A stretch of 64,000 nucleotides of DNA from Nibribacter koreensis. Lineage in GTDB: Bacteria > Bacteroidota > Bacteroidia > Cytophagales > Hymenobacteraceae. Shown here piece after piece: positions 1 through 10,028 of the stretch (positions are counted from its first letter, which is position 1; each line of letters begins with the position of its first letter). Under the pieces are notes generated by a model that did not search any database, was not told where the DNA came from, and saw nothing but the letters and a program-made list of their open reading frames with translations. The stretch is taken from assembly GCF_039541795.1 (NCBI RefSeq), contig NZ_BAABGX010000001.1:248001-312000 (forward strand), in the 5' to 3' direction. The position numbers were made by a program, and so were the translations under genes.

Positions 1-640
1 CCGTTGGAACAGAGCCCTGCTGGTTTACCACACGCTTCTGCAATCAGACCCGCCAAAGGATATTGAAATAGCTGAGATCCAAAACGGATCAATAGATGTG
101 GTTTTAAACCTGAACTTTGACATTGCGGTTGATCTTGCAAGCTTGGTCCAGACGGGAATGACTGTATATGGGTTGTATCTGGCCTATAAAAAGGGACTCG
201 GCAAGCAGATAATTGAAAGTTACATGGGTAACCAGAAGCTTATCGCCAATGAGGCAGAGAGAGAGAAGCTAATGCTTGAAAATGTGAAAGAGTCGGTATA
301 CAACAAAGCCTTGGAACAGCATGCGGAACGGTTAAAAAAGGATAAGAAGATAGAAAAAACGGGGGTTGAGAAGAAGGCAGCTGAAATCACAAGGATCATA
401 ACCGATCACATCGTTAAGGGAAACTCTGTCAAGCTGATGTTGCCTCCCTTCCCTGATGTAGATGAAGAGGACGGGGTTGATCCAGATGAGTACAAAGAAT
501 GGGTGGCCGCCGATGAATTATCAAAGGGCTTGAGACAGGCTACCGCCGTGGCCAATGCCAATTACAAGTTGCTTTCAACCGAGGATAAACAGCTATTATT
601 GGATAAATATTCTATTAAAGAGGACGGGGAAAACAAGTAA
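1..640 (+). CDS. Unknown protein, 5'-truncated by window edge
   Basis: The reading frame is open from base 2 to the stop at 638-640, about 212 codons, so the gene starts before the window; a GTG at 98 is only an internal possibility. The visible part has a mildly hydrophobic stretch (DIAVDLASLVQTGMTVYGLY), then a long charged, probably helical region rich in Lys and Glu, then an acidic patch (PDVDEEDGVDPDEY). I do not recognise the family. A clear terminator follows within 40 bp, so this is the last gene of its unit. It sits upstream of umuDC and a restriction system, which hints at an accessory or defence neighbourhood but does not show a function. Confidence 0.7.
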   Translation, partial: RWNRALLVYHTLLQSDPPKDIEIAEIQNGSIDVVLNLNFDIAVDLASLVQTGMTVYGLYLAYKKGLGKQIIESYMGNQKLIANEAEREKLMLENVKESVYNKALEQHAERLKKDKKIEKTGVEKKAAEITRIITDHIVKGNSVKLMLPPFPDVDEEDGVDPDEYKEWVAADELSKGLRQATAVANANYKLLSTEDKQLLLDKYSIKEDGENK

Positions 641-678
641 CAAAACCTGCTCTAACATCTTGTAAACTAATCATATAA

Positions 679-704
679 AGCTACGGAAAACCGTGGCTTT
701 TTTT
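679..704 (+). terminator. Rho-independent terminator
   Basis: Stem GCTACGG/CCGTGGC (one G-T pair) with loop AAAA, followed by a run of seven T. It lies 38 bp after the stop of the first gene and reads in the same direction. Confidence 0.8.
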
Positions 705-825
705 CGCACGCGCTTTCCTGAAAGGCATTCTACGACTCTAATCAAACCTTTAGCCCCATATATACCAGACCCCAAACAAGCGTTCCCAGTGTGATGATGA
801 TTGCCAACCAAGTGGATGACAATTG

Positions 826-2094
826 CTAGTTAGCCTTTAATAAGTCTTTCAATTTGGTGGTGTAGCATGGCGAGAGGTTGCTGTTCTGCATCTGCCATTT
901 GCCGCTGGTGCCCTGCACCCCATAGAACACTGACTTGAACCCGTAGCGCTCCCTAAGCCCGTCCAGCGTCTTCATTAAGTTAGAATCCCTCTGTCTGGTG
1001 TCCGGCTCAAAGAGGCTCTGTTGCACCTGGTTGGCCGGGCAGATACCGGAGACGATGACGCCGGTCTTCTTGTAGCGGAAGCCTTCACGAAAGATGACTC
1101 TTAGCGCTTCCAAGGCGGCGGGCAAAATCACCAGCTCACTGCTGCTGGGGCTGTCCAGTCTCACCGTGCGGCTGTTGAAGTACATCTGGCTATCCTGCCC
1201 GAACCGGCTCGTTTCCAGAAAGACAGTGAAGGCCATGGCGCAGCTCTTCTGCTTCCTCAGCTTAAAGGCACAGCGCACGGCGTGGGTGCTCAGCGCCTCC
1301 TCAATATCGCTCAACTCAGTCAATGCCTCCCCGAAGCTGCGGGAGGTGCAGATGTTCTGCTTCGCGGGTGGCATCGTCTCCAGATCCAGGCACGGCTCCC
1401 CCCTAAGTTCCTTCACGGTTCTGAGGCCCAAGATGGTCAGGTGCTTTTTGATGAAACTGTCTGTCTGCCTGGTCAGGTCATAGGCGGTGTTTACGCCGAA
1501 CTGGGAAAGCTTCCTGGCGTAGCGCCGGCCGATACCCCACACGTCGCCTATCTCCGTCGCCTTCAGTGCCGCCTCTATGTGTTTGGGATCCGTCAGCACC
1601 AGCATCCCGTTCGCCTTCTTTGATTTCTTGGCCACCCGGTTCGCCAGCTTGGCCAGAGTCTTGGTCCGGGCCACGCCCACGGCCACCGGGATGCCCGTCG
1701 CCCGGGGCACCCGCTCCCAGATGGCGCGGGCGTACTTCTCAATATCGACGTCCAGGAAGTTGCCCAGGTCCAGGAAGGACTCGTCGATGCTGTAGACCTC
1801 CACATGGGGGGAGTACTCAGAGAGCACCAGCACCACGCGCCGGCTCATGTCCCCGTACAGCTCATAGTTGCTGGAGAACACGTGAATCCCGTGGAAGGCA
1901 ATGGCGTCCTTTATCTCGAACAGCGGAGCGCCCATCTGGATGCCGCAGGCTTTGGCCTCGTTGCTGCGGGCGATCACGCAGCCGTCGTTGTTGGAGAGCA
2001 CCACAATTGGCTTACCGTTGAGCTGGGGCTGAAAGACGCGCTCGCAGGAGGCGTAGAAGTTGTTGCAGTCCACTAGGGCAAAGAGGCTGGTCAT
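826..2094 (-). CDS. umuC: Y-family DNA polymerase V catalytic subunit UmuC
   Basis: Error-prone translesion polymerase, 422 residues, the same length as the E. coli protein. The N-terminal palm motif LFALVDCNNFYASCE carries the first metal-binding Asp (D9), and YSIDESFLDL carries the D104/E105 pair. A helix-hairpin-helix-like stretch around 185-200 (GDVWGIGRRYARKL) and a C-terminal little-finger region follow. The start is ATG at 2094, 4 bp after the stop of umuD, so the two are translated as one leftward operon. The protein is expected to fill gaps opposite lesions as part of UmuD'2C. All catalytic residues are present, so the gene looks functional. Confidence 0.96.
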   Translation of the reverse strand: MTSLFALVDCNNFYASCERVFQPQLNGKPIVVLSNNDGCVIARSNEAKACGIQMGAPLFEIKDAIAFHGIHVFSSNYELYGDMSRRVVLVLSEYSPHVEVYSIDESFLDLGNFLDVDIEKYARAIWERVPRATGIPVAVGVARTKTLAKLANRVAKKSKKANGMLVLTDPKHIEAALKATEIGDVWGIGRRYARKLSQFGVNTAYDLTRQTDSFIKKHLTILGLRTVKELRGEPCLDLETMPPAKQNICTSRSFGEALTELSDIEEALSTHAVRCAFKLRKQKSCAMAFTVFLETSRFGQDSQMYFNSRTVRLDSPSSSELVILPAALEALRVIFREGFRYKKTGVIVSGICPANQVQQSLFEPDTRQRDSNLMKTLDGLRERYGFKSVFYGVQGTSGKWQMQNSNLSPCYTTKLKDLLKAN

Positions 2095-2098
2095 GGCC

Positions 2099-2551
2099 CT
2101 ACAGCTTACGGTGAATGCCCACCACCACGCCCCAGAACATGCCCTGCTCAGGGGAGTCTATTCTGATGGGCTGGTAGGTTGGGTTCTCAGAGTCTAGGTA
2201 GGTGGCTTCTTTTTCTATCCTCAGCCGCTTGATGGTAAAGCCCCCGTCCACGAAGGCCATCACGATATTCCCGCTGAAAGGCTTTATGTCTTTGTTCACG
2301 ATGGCCAAGTCCCCTGGGAGGATGCCAGCACCAGTCATTGAGTCACCTACTACTTCTACTAGGAAAGTGGAGGCGGGGTGGTTCGAGGCGTAGGTGTTGA
2401 GGTCGATCGGCTCGGAGCCGTAGTCTGACGCGGGGCTGGGGAAGCCGGCCCTGACGGTGGTGGTGAAGAGCGGCAGCGTATTTCCTTGGTCTATGATGAC
2501 TAGGAACCGGTGCTCCTCAATCGGGTGTAGTGGGATGACAGTTGCCTCCAT
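2099..2551 (-). CDS. umuD: UmuD-type S24 peptidase, polymerase V accessory subunit
   Basis: LexA/UmuD-like self-cleaving protein of 150 residues. The Ser-Lys dyad is visible: Ser71 in GDSMTGAGILPGD and Lys108 in GGFTIKRL. A likely cleavage site is Ala35-Gly36 (TVRAGFPSP), which fits RecA-stimulated conversion to UmuD'. It has no N-terminal DNA-binding domain, which separates it from LexA. It is the first gene of the umuDC pair. Damage-inducible expression is expected from the family, but I could not identify an operator in the AT-rich region upstream. Confidence 0.94.
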   Translation of the reverse strand: MEATVIPLHPIEEHRFLVIIDQGNTLPLFTTTVRAGFPSPASDYGSEPIDLNTYASNHPASTFLVEVVGDSMTGAGILPGDLAIVNKDIKPFSGNIVMAFVDGGFTIKRLRIEKEATYLDSENPTYQPIRIDSPEQGMFWGVVVGIHRKL

Positions 2552-3058
2552 GCGTTCTTGCTTTAAAGTCGCATTTTACGAACAATATTAGCAAAAGCTA
2601 TAAATTTGGCTAAAAATACTAGTAAATATAAATGTCAGATTATTAATAGGACCAAGTATCAAGACGCTACCAAGAGTACTAAACTCTGCACAAGAAATTG
2701 CCATCCAATGCCTTAAGGCTATCCCATTAAGGCCATAGTAAAAATATCTGTACTCTACCTTACTGCCCAAAAAGCTTTAGATAACTTTATTTAGACTTAG
2801 AAAACCACAGAACTATAAATACTTCTAAATAGCTTTCCCATACGGTATATGCATGTAAAATAAGGTCTTTACAACTTTAAAATTAATTCTAAGATTAAAT
2901 AGGGTATTGCATTGATTATGAGCCGAATTAAAAATTTTTTGGCCAACGACAAGTTCACAATAGAGAAGCTCGAATAAAGGATTTCATTTTCTTCCTCTAA
3001 CTTGTAAGGTTAATCTGGTATCAAGTACCACAGCGCCCTTTCATTACCCATCACCCGC
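2552..3058. other. AT-rich divergent intergenic region
   Basis: About 500 bp between the divergently transcribed umuDC and hsdMSR units. It must hold promoters for both. No convincing gene, terminator or strong TAnnTTTG promoter was found; a 60-codon leftward frame at 2588-2770 has low-complexity composition and is probably chance. Confidence 0.5.
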
Positions 3059-4636
3059 ATGTCTGAAAACAACAAGAAACAACTGGAACAGCAACTCTGG
3101 AACATAGCTAATACCCTGCGCGGCAAAATGGACGCCGATGAGTTCCGGGATTATATATTAGGCTTTATCTTCTACAAGTACCTGTCTGAGAAGATGGAGC
3201 TGTACGCCAACAAAATCCTGACGGAGGACGGCCTTACCTACCATGACATAGACGAGACCACCGAAGAAGGGCAAGAGTACCTGGAGGCTATTAAGGAAGA
3301 GGCGGTGCATAGCCTGGGCTACTTCCTGAAGCCGTCTGAGCTGTTTAGTGAGATGGCGAAGAAAGGCAACTCTGACAACAAGGAAGAAGGCGCCAGCAAC
3401 TTTATCCTGGACGAGCTCACGCAGGTGCTCAAGCACATTGAGCAGAGCACCATGGGCACTGAGAGCGAAGATGACTTCAACAAGCTGTTCGAGGATTTGG
3501 ACCTGACTTCTACCAAGCTGGGCCGTACCGAGGCCGCCAAGAATGAACTTATAGCCAAAGTGCTGGGTCACCTGGACAAGATTGACTTCAAGCTGGAAGA
3601 AACCGAGGCCGATGTGCTGGGCGATGCCTATGAGTACCTAATTGGGCAGTTCGCGAGTGGGGCGGGCAAGAAGGCCGGTGAGTTCTACACGCCGCAGGAA
3701 GTGTCTAAAGTGCTAGCTAAGCTGGTGACCACGGGCAAGACCAAGCTAAAATCTGTGTATGACCCTACCTGCGGCTCGGGCTCGCTATTGTTGCGTGTTG
3801 CCAAAGAGGTGCAGGAGGTTTCCAAGTTCTACGGACAGGAGCTGAACCGCACCACCTACAACCTGGCCCGCATGAACATGATTCTGCATGACGTGCACTT
3901 CCAGAAGTTTGACATCAGGCAGGACGATACCCTGGAGCACCCGCAGCACCTGGGGCAGGAGTTTGAGGCCATTGTGGCTAATCCGCCTTTTTCGGCGCAG
4001 TGGAGTGCTAACCCTTTGCATATGTCTGATGACCGCTTCAGCCAGTACGGCAAGCTAGCTCCAGGTTCCAAAGCAGATTTCGCATTTGTGCAGCACATGG
4101 TGCATCACTTGGCCGAGAACGGAACTATGGCACTGGTATTGCCACATGGCGCGCTGTTCAGGGGCGGTGCCGAAGGGCACATCCGACAGTATCTTATTGA
4201 AGACCGAAACTACTTAGATGCTGTGATTGGCTTGCCGGCCAACATCTTCTACGGTACTTCTATACCAACCTGTATTTTGGTGCTTAAGAAATGCCGCGAG
4301 CAAGCTGATAATATTCTTTTCATAAATGCCAGCCAGCATTATGGCAAGGAGAAAACGCAGAACTATTTGCGGGTAGAGGATATTGAGAAGATTATTTCTA
4401 CCTACCGTGAGCGCTACCCTGAAAATAAATATAGCTATGTAGCCCCTTTGAGCGAGGTAAAGGAGAATGGCTATAACCTGAACATTCCGCGCTACGTGGA
4501 CACTTTTGCCGAGGAAGAAGCAACAGACTTGCAGGAAATAGCAAACTCCCTATTTGAACTGGAAGAAGAAATGCAACAGACAGACAGCATTATTGCTGGT
4601 TTTTGTGAGGAGTTGGGAATTACTAAACCTTTTTAA
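3059..4636 (+). CDS. hsdM: Type I restriction-modification DNA methyltransferase subunit
   Basis: Adenine N6-methyltransferase subunit, 525 residues. An N-terminal HsdM helical domain (about 8-150) is followed by the methylase core: AdoMet-binding motif I DPTCGSGS at 235-242 and catalytic NPPF at 308-311. The stop codon at 4634-4636 is followed directly by the hsdS start, so M and S are tightly coupled. With HsdS it would form the modification complex, and with HsdR the full restriction enzyme. The ATG at 3059 gives the usual N-terminus for the family. Confidence 0.97.
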   Translation: MSENNKKQLEQQLWNIANTLRGKMDADEFRDYILGFIFYKYLSEKMELYANKILTEDGLTYHDIDETTEEGQEYLEAIKEEAVHSLGYFLKPSELFSEMAKKGNSDNKEEGASNFILDELTQVLKHIEQSTMGTESEDDFNKLFEDLDLTSTKLGRTEAAKNELIAKVLGHLDKIDFKLEETEADVLGDAYEYLIGQFASGAGKKAGEFYTPQEVSKVLAKLVTTGKTKLKSVYDPTCGSGSLLLRVAKEVQEVSKFYGQELNRTTYNLARMNMILHDVHFQKFDIRQDDTLEHPQHLGQEFEAIVANPPFSAQWSANPLHMSDDRFSQYGKLAPGSKADFAFVQHMVHHLAENGTMALVLPHGALFRGGAEGHIRQYLIEDRNYLDAVIGLPANIFYGTSIPTCILVLKKCREQADNILFINASQHYGKEKTQNYLRVEDIEKIISTYRERYPENKYSYVAPLSEVKENGYNLNIPRYVDTFAEEEATDLQEIANSLFELEEEMQQTDSIIAGFCEELGITKPF

Positions 4637-5890
4637 ATGATGGAAGCAGAAGTAGTAGAATTAATAACAGAGGTGAAGAAAGTGCCAATGTTACGGTTCC
4701 CTGATTTTAAAGCTGAATGGAAAAAAAATCAACTGGGTTCTTTTACGAAGATTTATGATGGTACCCACCAAACTCCAATATATACAGAAACTGGAATCCC
4801 ATTTTATAGTGTTGAGCAAATAACAGCAAATGACTTCGAGAATTGTAAAAAGATTTCTGAAGAGGTATATGAGAGGGAGTGTAAAAGAGTAAAATTAGAG
4901 AAAGGAGATATCTTGATGACAAGAGTTGGAGATGTTGGTACCTCTAAATACTTTGATTGGGACGTAAAAGCTTCTTTTTATGTAAATGTTGCAGTAATTA
5001 AAAAATCAGAAGCAGCAAATAATAGGTTTATTGACCAATATATAAAATCTTCTTTTTTTCAAAAAGAGCTTTATAAAAGAACAATTCATGTAGCCTTCCC
5101 AAAAAAAATTAATTTAGGCGAAATTGGAAAGTGCAGCGTAAATCTCCCTTCTTTATTAGAACAAGATAAAATAGCATCATTCCTTACTTCTGTTGATGAT
5201 AAAACACAGCAGCTTGCCAAAAAGAAAGACCTGTTAGAGAAGTATATGAAAGGGGTGATGCAGCAAATCTTCTCTCAGCAGATTCGCTTCAAGGATGAAA
5301 ATAGGCAGGATTTTCCAGAATGGGAAGAGAAGAAGCTAGGACAGGTTTTTGAACGGGTAAAGACCAAAAATGCAAAGAACAATAAGAATGTCTTAACTAT
5401 TTCGGCGCAGCAAGGCTTAGTCAATCAAGAAGACTACTTTAATAAATCTGTTTCAGCTGAAAATGTAACTGGTTACTACTTGTTACATAAAGGTGACTTT
5501 GCATATAATAAAAGTTACTCAAAAGGCTATCCTATGGGTGCAATAAAGAGGCTAACAAAGTATGACAAAGGTGTTGTTTCAACTTTATACATCTGTTTCA
5601 AAATCAAAGATGGAAGTTCTGAAGCATATTATGAGCAGTACTTTAATAGTGGTTACCTAAATAGTGAATTACAAAAAATAGCCCAAGAAGGTGCTCGTAA
5701 TCACGGCTTGCTTAATATGAGTGTGGTTGAGTTCTTTAATGACATTGAGCTACCAAGGCCTTCGGAATCTGAGCAACTAAAGATTGCTGCATTTTTGTCT
5801 GCTATTGATAATAAAATAGAATTAGTAACGACCAAACTGGAACAAGCCAAGCTGTTCAAGAAGGCCTTGTTACAGCAGATGTTTGTATAA
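4637..5890 (+). CDS. hsdS: Type I restriction-modification specificity subunit
   Basis: DNA-recognition subunit of 417 residues with the typical two-part design. The first target-recognition domain lies at about 20-190 and starts with a RFPDFKAEWKKNQLGSF-like motif. A conserved helical spacer (LTSVDDKTQQLAKKKDLLEKYMKG) follows, then a second recognition domain from about 230 introduced by DFPEWEEKKLG, and a second copy of the spacer near the C-terminus (LSAIDNKIELVTTKLEQAK). The recognition domains are lower in GC than hsdM and hsdR, as expected for exchangeable specificity modules. Two in-frame ATG codons stand at 4637 and 4640; either could start it. Confidence 0.95.
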   Translation: MMEAEVVELITEVKKVPMLRFPDFKAEWKKNQLGSFTKIYDGTHQTPIYTETGIPFYSVEQITANDFENCKKISEEVYERECKRVKLEKGDILMTRVGDVGTSKYFDWDVKASFYVNVAVIKKSEAANNRFIDQYIKSSFFQKELYKRTIHVAFPKKINLGEIGKCSVNLPSLLEQDKIASFLTSVDDKTQQLAKKKDLLEKYMKGVMQQIFSQQIRFKDENRQDFPEWEEKKLGQVFERVKTKNAKNNKNVLTISAQQGLVNQEDYFNKSVSAENVTGYYLLHKGDFAYNKSYSKGYPMGAIKRLTKYDKGVVSTLYICFKIKDGSSEAYYEQYFNSGYLNSELQKIAQEGARNHGLLNMSVVEFFNDIELPRPSESEQLKIAAFLSAIDNKIELVTTKLEQAKLFKKALLQQMFV

Positions 5891-5894
5891 AAAT

Positions 5895-7094
5895 ATGGTA
5901 ACAACAGAAAACTTAAACCATCTTCTAGGCCATTCTAAAACTATCATTAGTCATCAACGCGAGTTAAAAGCCGCACGAGGAGAGACCTTCAATGTTTTCT
6001 CTGTCCTTAGTTTGGAGCGTAGAGAGAATAAGACGCATTCAGCTTTCTTAGCCGAATTATTGAATCCCAAAGGCACTCACTTGAAGGGAAGTATATTCTT
6101 AAAGCTTTTTCTGAAAGTAATTGGTGATAAGGACTTAGATACTTCAAATGCACAAGTTAAGGTAGAGCATCATATCGGAACAATAAATGATGTGGCAAAA
6201 ACGGGAGGCAGAATTGATATTTATATCTGTGATAAAAAAGGATATTCCATATCAATAGAGAATAAAATTGACGCTGGTGACCAGAATGCCCAAGTAGAAC
6301 GATACTGTAATTTTAAGAAGGGTACTAATAAAGTATATTACCTCACACTTAAAGGAACAGAACCTTCTAGCTCTAGTTGTGGCGAGCTTAAAAGTGGTCA
6401 AGACTTTCAAGTTATTTCATACAAGGAGCAGGTTCATGAATGGATGACAGCCTGTTTAAAGGAGTCTGTTGACCATCCTATACTTCGGGAAACCATAAAA
6501 CAATACAAGATTCTTATTCAGAAACTAACCTCTATAATGGACAAAAGCCATCAAAACAAGCTGAATGATTTAATGCTCACCCATATTAGGGAAGCTGCTT
6601 ACATATCTGAAAATTTTGCAAAGGTTAGTGGTGCCATTAAAGAAAAATTAAGACAAGCAGTCATTACTAAACTAAAAGAAGTACTTGACCCTAAATATGT
6701 GGTATATCCTGGACATCCGGCTGATAAGTACTACTCCCAAATATGGATAAAATATGATGGGCTTGAAAAAAGCAATATGTTTTTTGGGGTAGAGTCTTTC
6801 AGTGGCCAAGGTCACAAGGGTGGAGCCCTCTTTTTAGGTGTGTACAGTTTGAACGGTAAGAAAAACGAGTATACCATTAAAAGTGAACGCTTTACAAATA
6901 ATTGGTATAACCTGTCAGAGATACCTAATTATGAACAGTTTAGTATGAATTTAGCAAATCCTGAAACCCTTCAAAAGCTTCATTCAGATAGTGCCTTTAA
7001 GGAGGAGCTTGTTAACCATATAGTTTCTGAAGTTGAAGCTTATCTTCAACTCAATGATAAACCATTACATGACTTTTTAACGTCAGTAAAATAA
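5895..7094 (+). CDS. PD-(D/E)XK nuclease-superfamily protein inserted in the hsd operon
   Basis: About 399 residues from the ATG at 5895; a TTG at 5883 overlapping hsdS is less likely. The N-terminal half has a PD-(D/E)XK core: Asp108 in GGRIDIYI, then Glu122 and Lys124 in ISIENKIDAGDQN. The arrangement resembles the PDDEXK_4 type often annotated as a hypothetical protein next to restriction systems. The C-terminal half is unassigned. Its TAA stop overlaps the ATG of hsdR by one base, so it is translationally coupled to the restriction subunit. The low GC, like hsdS, suggests separate acquisition. It may be a second nuclease or a DNA-binding accessory; this is inference. Confidence 0.8.
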   Translation: MVTTENLNHLLGHSKTIISHQRELKAARGETFNVFSVLSLERRENKTHSAFLAELLNPKGTHLKGSIFLKLFLKVIGDKDLDTSNAQVKVEHHIGTINDVAKTGGRIDIYICDKKGYSISIENKIDAGDQNAQVERYCNFKKGTNKVYYLTLKGTEPSSSSCGELKSGQDFQVISYKEQVHEWMTACLKESVDHPILRETIKQYKILIQKLTSIMDKSHQNKLNDLMLTHIREAAYISENFAKVSGAIKEKLRQAVITKLKEVLDPKYVVYPGHPADKYYSQIWIKYDGLEKSNMFFGVESFSGQGHKGGALFLGVYSLNGKKNEYTIKSERFTNNWYNLSEIPNYEQFSMNLANPETLQKLHSDSAFKEELVNHIVSEVEAYLQLNDKPLHDFLTSVK

Positions 7095-9970
7095 TGGGCA
7101 CACAACCGGAGCAGGTACTGGAAGATAATTTGGTAAAGCAGTTGCAGGAGCTGGGCTATGCCTTTGTAGCTATCAAAGACGAGACCGCTTTACTGAAGAA
7201 CCTGAAGAGCCAGCTGGAGAAGCACAACCAAGTCACCCTCACCGATAAGGAATTCGGGCGCGTGCTCAACCACCTGAACAAGGGCGTTGTCTTTGACCGG
7301 GCCAAAATCCTGCGAGACAAGATGCAACTCACCAAAGACAACGGCGAGAGTATCTACCTGGAGTTCATTCAGCAGGAGCACTGGTGCCAGAACCAGTTCC
7401 AGGTAACGCATCAGGTAAGCATGGCAGGCGCGTACAAAAACCGCTATGACGTCACACTGCTGGTGAACGGCCTGCCTTTGGTGCAGGTAGAGCTCAAGCG
7501 CCGAGGCCTGGAACTGAAGGAGGCGTTCAACCAGGTAAACCGCTACCAGCGGCACTCCTTTGGGTCTTCCCATGCTTTGTTCCAGTACGTGCAGCTGTTT
7601 GTCATCAGCAATGGGGTTAACACCAAGTACTACGCCAACAACAAGCACCAGACCTTTAAGCAGACCTTCTACTGGGCAAACAAGGAAAACAAGCTCATCA
7701 CGCAGCTAGAGGCCTTCACCAAAGCTTTCCTGGAGCCTTGCCACCTGTCTAAGATGTTGACCAAGTACATTGTGCTCAATGAAACGCACAAGGTACTCAT
7801 GGTGCTCAGGCCATACCAATATTACGCCACCGAGGCTATCATTGACCGCGTGAAGAACACAGACAAGAACGGCTACATCTGGCATACCACCGGCTCGGGC
7901 AAAACGCTTACCTCGTTCAAGGCCAGCCAGACTCTCATGCAGCTACCCAAGGTGAATAAAGTGGTGTATGTGGTAGACCGCAAAGACCTTGATTTTCATA
8001 CCAGCCAAGAATTCAACAGCTTCTCGGCGGGAAGCGTAGACGGCACCGATGACACCAAGGCGCTGGTGAACCAGCTTTCGGGCAACACCAAACTTATTGT
8101 CACCACCATCCAGAAGCTCAACACGGCCATCAGTAAACTGCGGTTTTTGCCTAAAATGGAAAAACTACAGGAAGAACGCATCGTCTTCATCTTTGACGAG
8201 TGCCACCGTAGCCAGTTCGGGGAGACCCACAACCGCATCAAGAAGTTCTTCCCCCAGGCGCAGATGTTTGGCTTTACCGGCACACCCATCTTTGCTGAGA
8301 ATGCCGTGAAGAATGAGCTAGGCAAGCGCACCACCAAAGAACTCTTTGACGAGTGTCTGCACAAGTACCTCATCACTGATGCCATCAAAGACGAGAACGT
8401 GCTAAAGTTCAGTGTGGAGTACATTGGCCGCTACAAAGAGAAGGAAGGTAGTACTACCAACATTGACATTGAGGTAGAGGACATAGACACCAAAGAACTG
8501 CTGGAATCACCGCAGCGCCTGGAGAAAATAGCGGATTATATTCTGGAGAACCATGCCCGCAAAACCCACAGCCGCAGCCTTACCGGTATGTTCTGCGTGA
8601 GTAGCGTAGACGTGCTCATCCGGTACTATGAGCTTTTCAAAAAGCGCAAAGACGAAGGCAAGCACAACCTCAAAATAGCTACCATCTTCAGCTTCACAGA
8701 CAACGAGGAAGACAAAGGCGCCAACGGCATCTTGCCAGACTATGAAGAGGACGGTCTATCTATGGCCGCTGACCCGGCCGCTCCCTATACTGCCAATAGC
8801 CACACCCGCGAGAAGCTGGACGCGTTCATCACAGATTATAATACCCTGTTCAATACTAAATTCTCTACCAAAGACAGCCAGAGTTTCTACAACTACTACA
8901 ATGACATCTCTAAGCGGGTAAAGAAGAAAGAGATAGACCTCCTGCTGGTGGTGAACATGTACCTTACCGGCTTTGACAGTCCGCCGCTCAACACGCTCTA
9001 TGTAGACAAGAACCTGAAATACCACGGGCTCATTCAGGCCTACAGCCGCACCAACCGCCTGTACACCGAGCAGAAGTCGCACGGCAACATCATCGTGTTC
9101 CGGAACCTCAAGCAAGCGACCGATGATGCCATCGCGCTATTCTCTAATAACAATGCGAAAGAAGACATTGAAGCTATCATCTTAGAGCCATATGAAGTCT
9201 ATGTGGCCAAGTTTAACGAGGCTTGCCTGGACTTATTGAAGATTGCGCCCACTGTCAAAAGCGTAGACTCCCTGCCCAGCGAGGACGAGGAACTGGAATT
9301 CGTGAAAGCCTTTAGGGAGCTCATGCGCCTAAAGAACGTGCTCACCACCTTCGCCGACTTCAGCTTCGAGGACCTGTCCATGGCCGAGCAGCGTTTCGAG
9401 GACTACAAGAGCAAGTACCTGGACCTCTATGACAAAGTAAAGACCGGCACCGCCAAAGAGAAGGAGTCCATTTTGAACGATGTGGACTTTGAGCTGGAGC
9501 TCATACACCGCGATGAGATTAATGTCGCCTACATCCTCAAGTTGCTGGCCAAACTAAATGGTGCCACGCCTGAAGACCAGCAAAAGCAGAAGAAAGCCAT
9601 CCTGGACATGCTCACCGGCGAGGCCACCCTCCGCAGCAAACGCGAGCTGATTGAGAAGTTCATAGAAGAGAACCTCCCCCACATTGAAGACGCCGACGAA
9701 GTGCCCGAAGCCTTTGAAACCTTCTGGGCCCAGGAACAGCAAAAAGCATTAGCCGCCATCAGTCAGGAAGAAAAACTTGACCCCATGAAACTGCAAGCTC
9801 TGTTAGGTAATTACCTGTTCACAGAACGTAAGCCGCTACGGGATGATGTAATTGACATGGTGGAGGTAAAGCCATCATTATTGCAAAGGAAGGCAGTTTA
9901 TGAACGGGTACTGGATAAGGTGGTAGGTTATGTGGATACTTTCATTAACGGCATGGGCGTCAGAGTTTAG
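7094..9970 (+). CDS. hsdR: Type I restriction endonuclease subunit R
   Basis: Motor and nuclease subunit, 958 residues. The N-terminal nuclease part has YDVTLLVNG...VQVELKRRG at about 116-138 (Asp and ExK type). The helicase core has Walker A HTTGSGKT near 267 and a DECH box (FIFDECHRSQFG) near 368, followed by FTGTP and a motif VI region with QAYSRTNR. A long C-terminal helical region should contact HsdM. The start overlaps the stop of the preceding gene (TAATG). All key motifs look intact, so the system is probably active. Confidence 0.97.
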   Translation: MGTQPEQVLEDNLVKQLQELGYAFVAIKDETALLKNLKSQLEKHNQVTLTDKEFGRVLNHLNKGVVFDRAKILRDKMQLTKDNGESIYLEFIQQEHWCQNQFQVTHQVSMAGAYKNRYDVTLLVNGLPLVQVELKRRGLELKEAFNQVNRYQRHSFGSSHALFQYVQLFVISNGVNTKYYANNKHQTFKQTFYWANKENKLITQLEAFTKAFLEPCHLSKMLTKYIVLNETHKVLMVLRPYQYYATEAIIDRVKNTDKNGYIWHTTGSGKTLTSFKASQTLMQLPKVNKVVYVVDRKDLDFHTSQEFNSFSAGSVDGTDDTKALVNQLSGNTKLIVTTIQKLNTAISKLRFLPKMEKLQEERIVFIFDECHRSQFGETHNRIKKFFPQAQMFGFTGTPIFAENAVKNELGKRTTKELFDECLHKYLITDAIKDENVLKFSVEYIGRYKEKEGSTTNIDIEVEDIDTKELLESPQRLEKIADYILENHARKTHSRSLTGMFCVSSVDVLIRYYELFKKRKDEGKHNLKIATIFSFTDNEEDKGANGILPDYEEDGLSMAADPAAPYTANSHTREKLDAFITDYNTLFNTKFSTKDSQSFYNYYNDISKRVKKKEIDLLLVVNMYLTGFDSPPLNTLYVDKNLKYHGLIQAYSRTNRLYTEQKSHGNIIVFRNLKQATDDAIALFSNNNAKEDIEAIILEPYEVYVAKFNEACLDLLKIAPTVKSVDSLPSEDEELEFVKAFRELMRLKNVLTTFADFSFEDLSMAEQRFEDYKSKYLDLYDKVKTGTAKEKESILNDVDFELELIHRDEINVAYILKLLAKLNGATPEDQQKQKKAILDMLTGEATLRSKRELIEKFIEENLPHIEDADEVPEAFETFWAQEQQKALAAISQEEKLDPMKLQALLGNYLFTERKPLRDDVIDMVEVKPSLLQRKAVYERVLDKVVGYVDTFINGMGVRV

Positions 9971-10028
9971 TTTATTATTAGTAGATATATTAAGTGAAAA
10001 ATCTATTTCTTAAGCATTTATAAAAGAC

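Noticed and set aside
1094..2076. Several open frames on the plus strand opposite umuC, up to 151 codons
   Set aside because: They lie wholly within umuC, have Arg/Pro-rich or unnatural composition, and show no domain. They are antisense shadows.
2588..2770. 60-codon leftward frame upstream of umuDC
   Set aside because: AT-driven composition rich in Phe, Tyr and Ile in a promoter region; no sign of coding selection.
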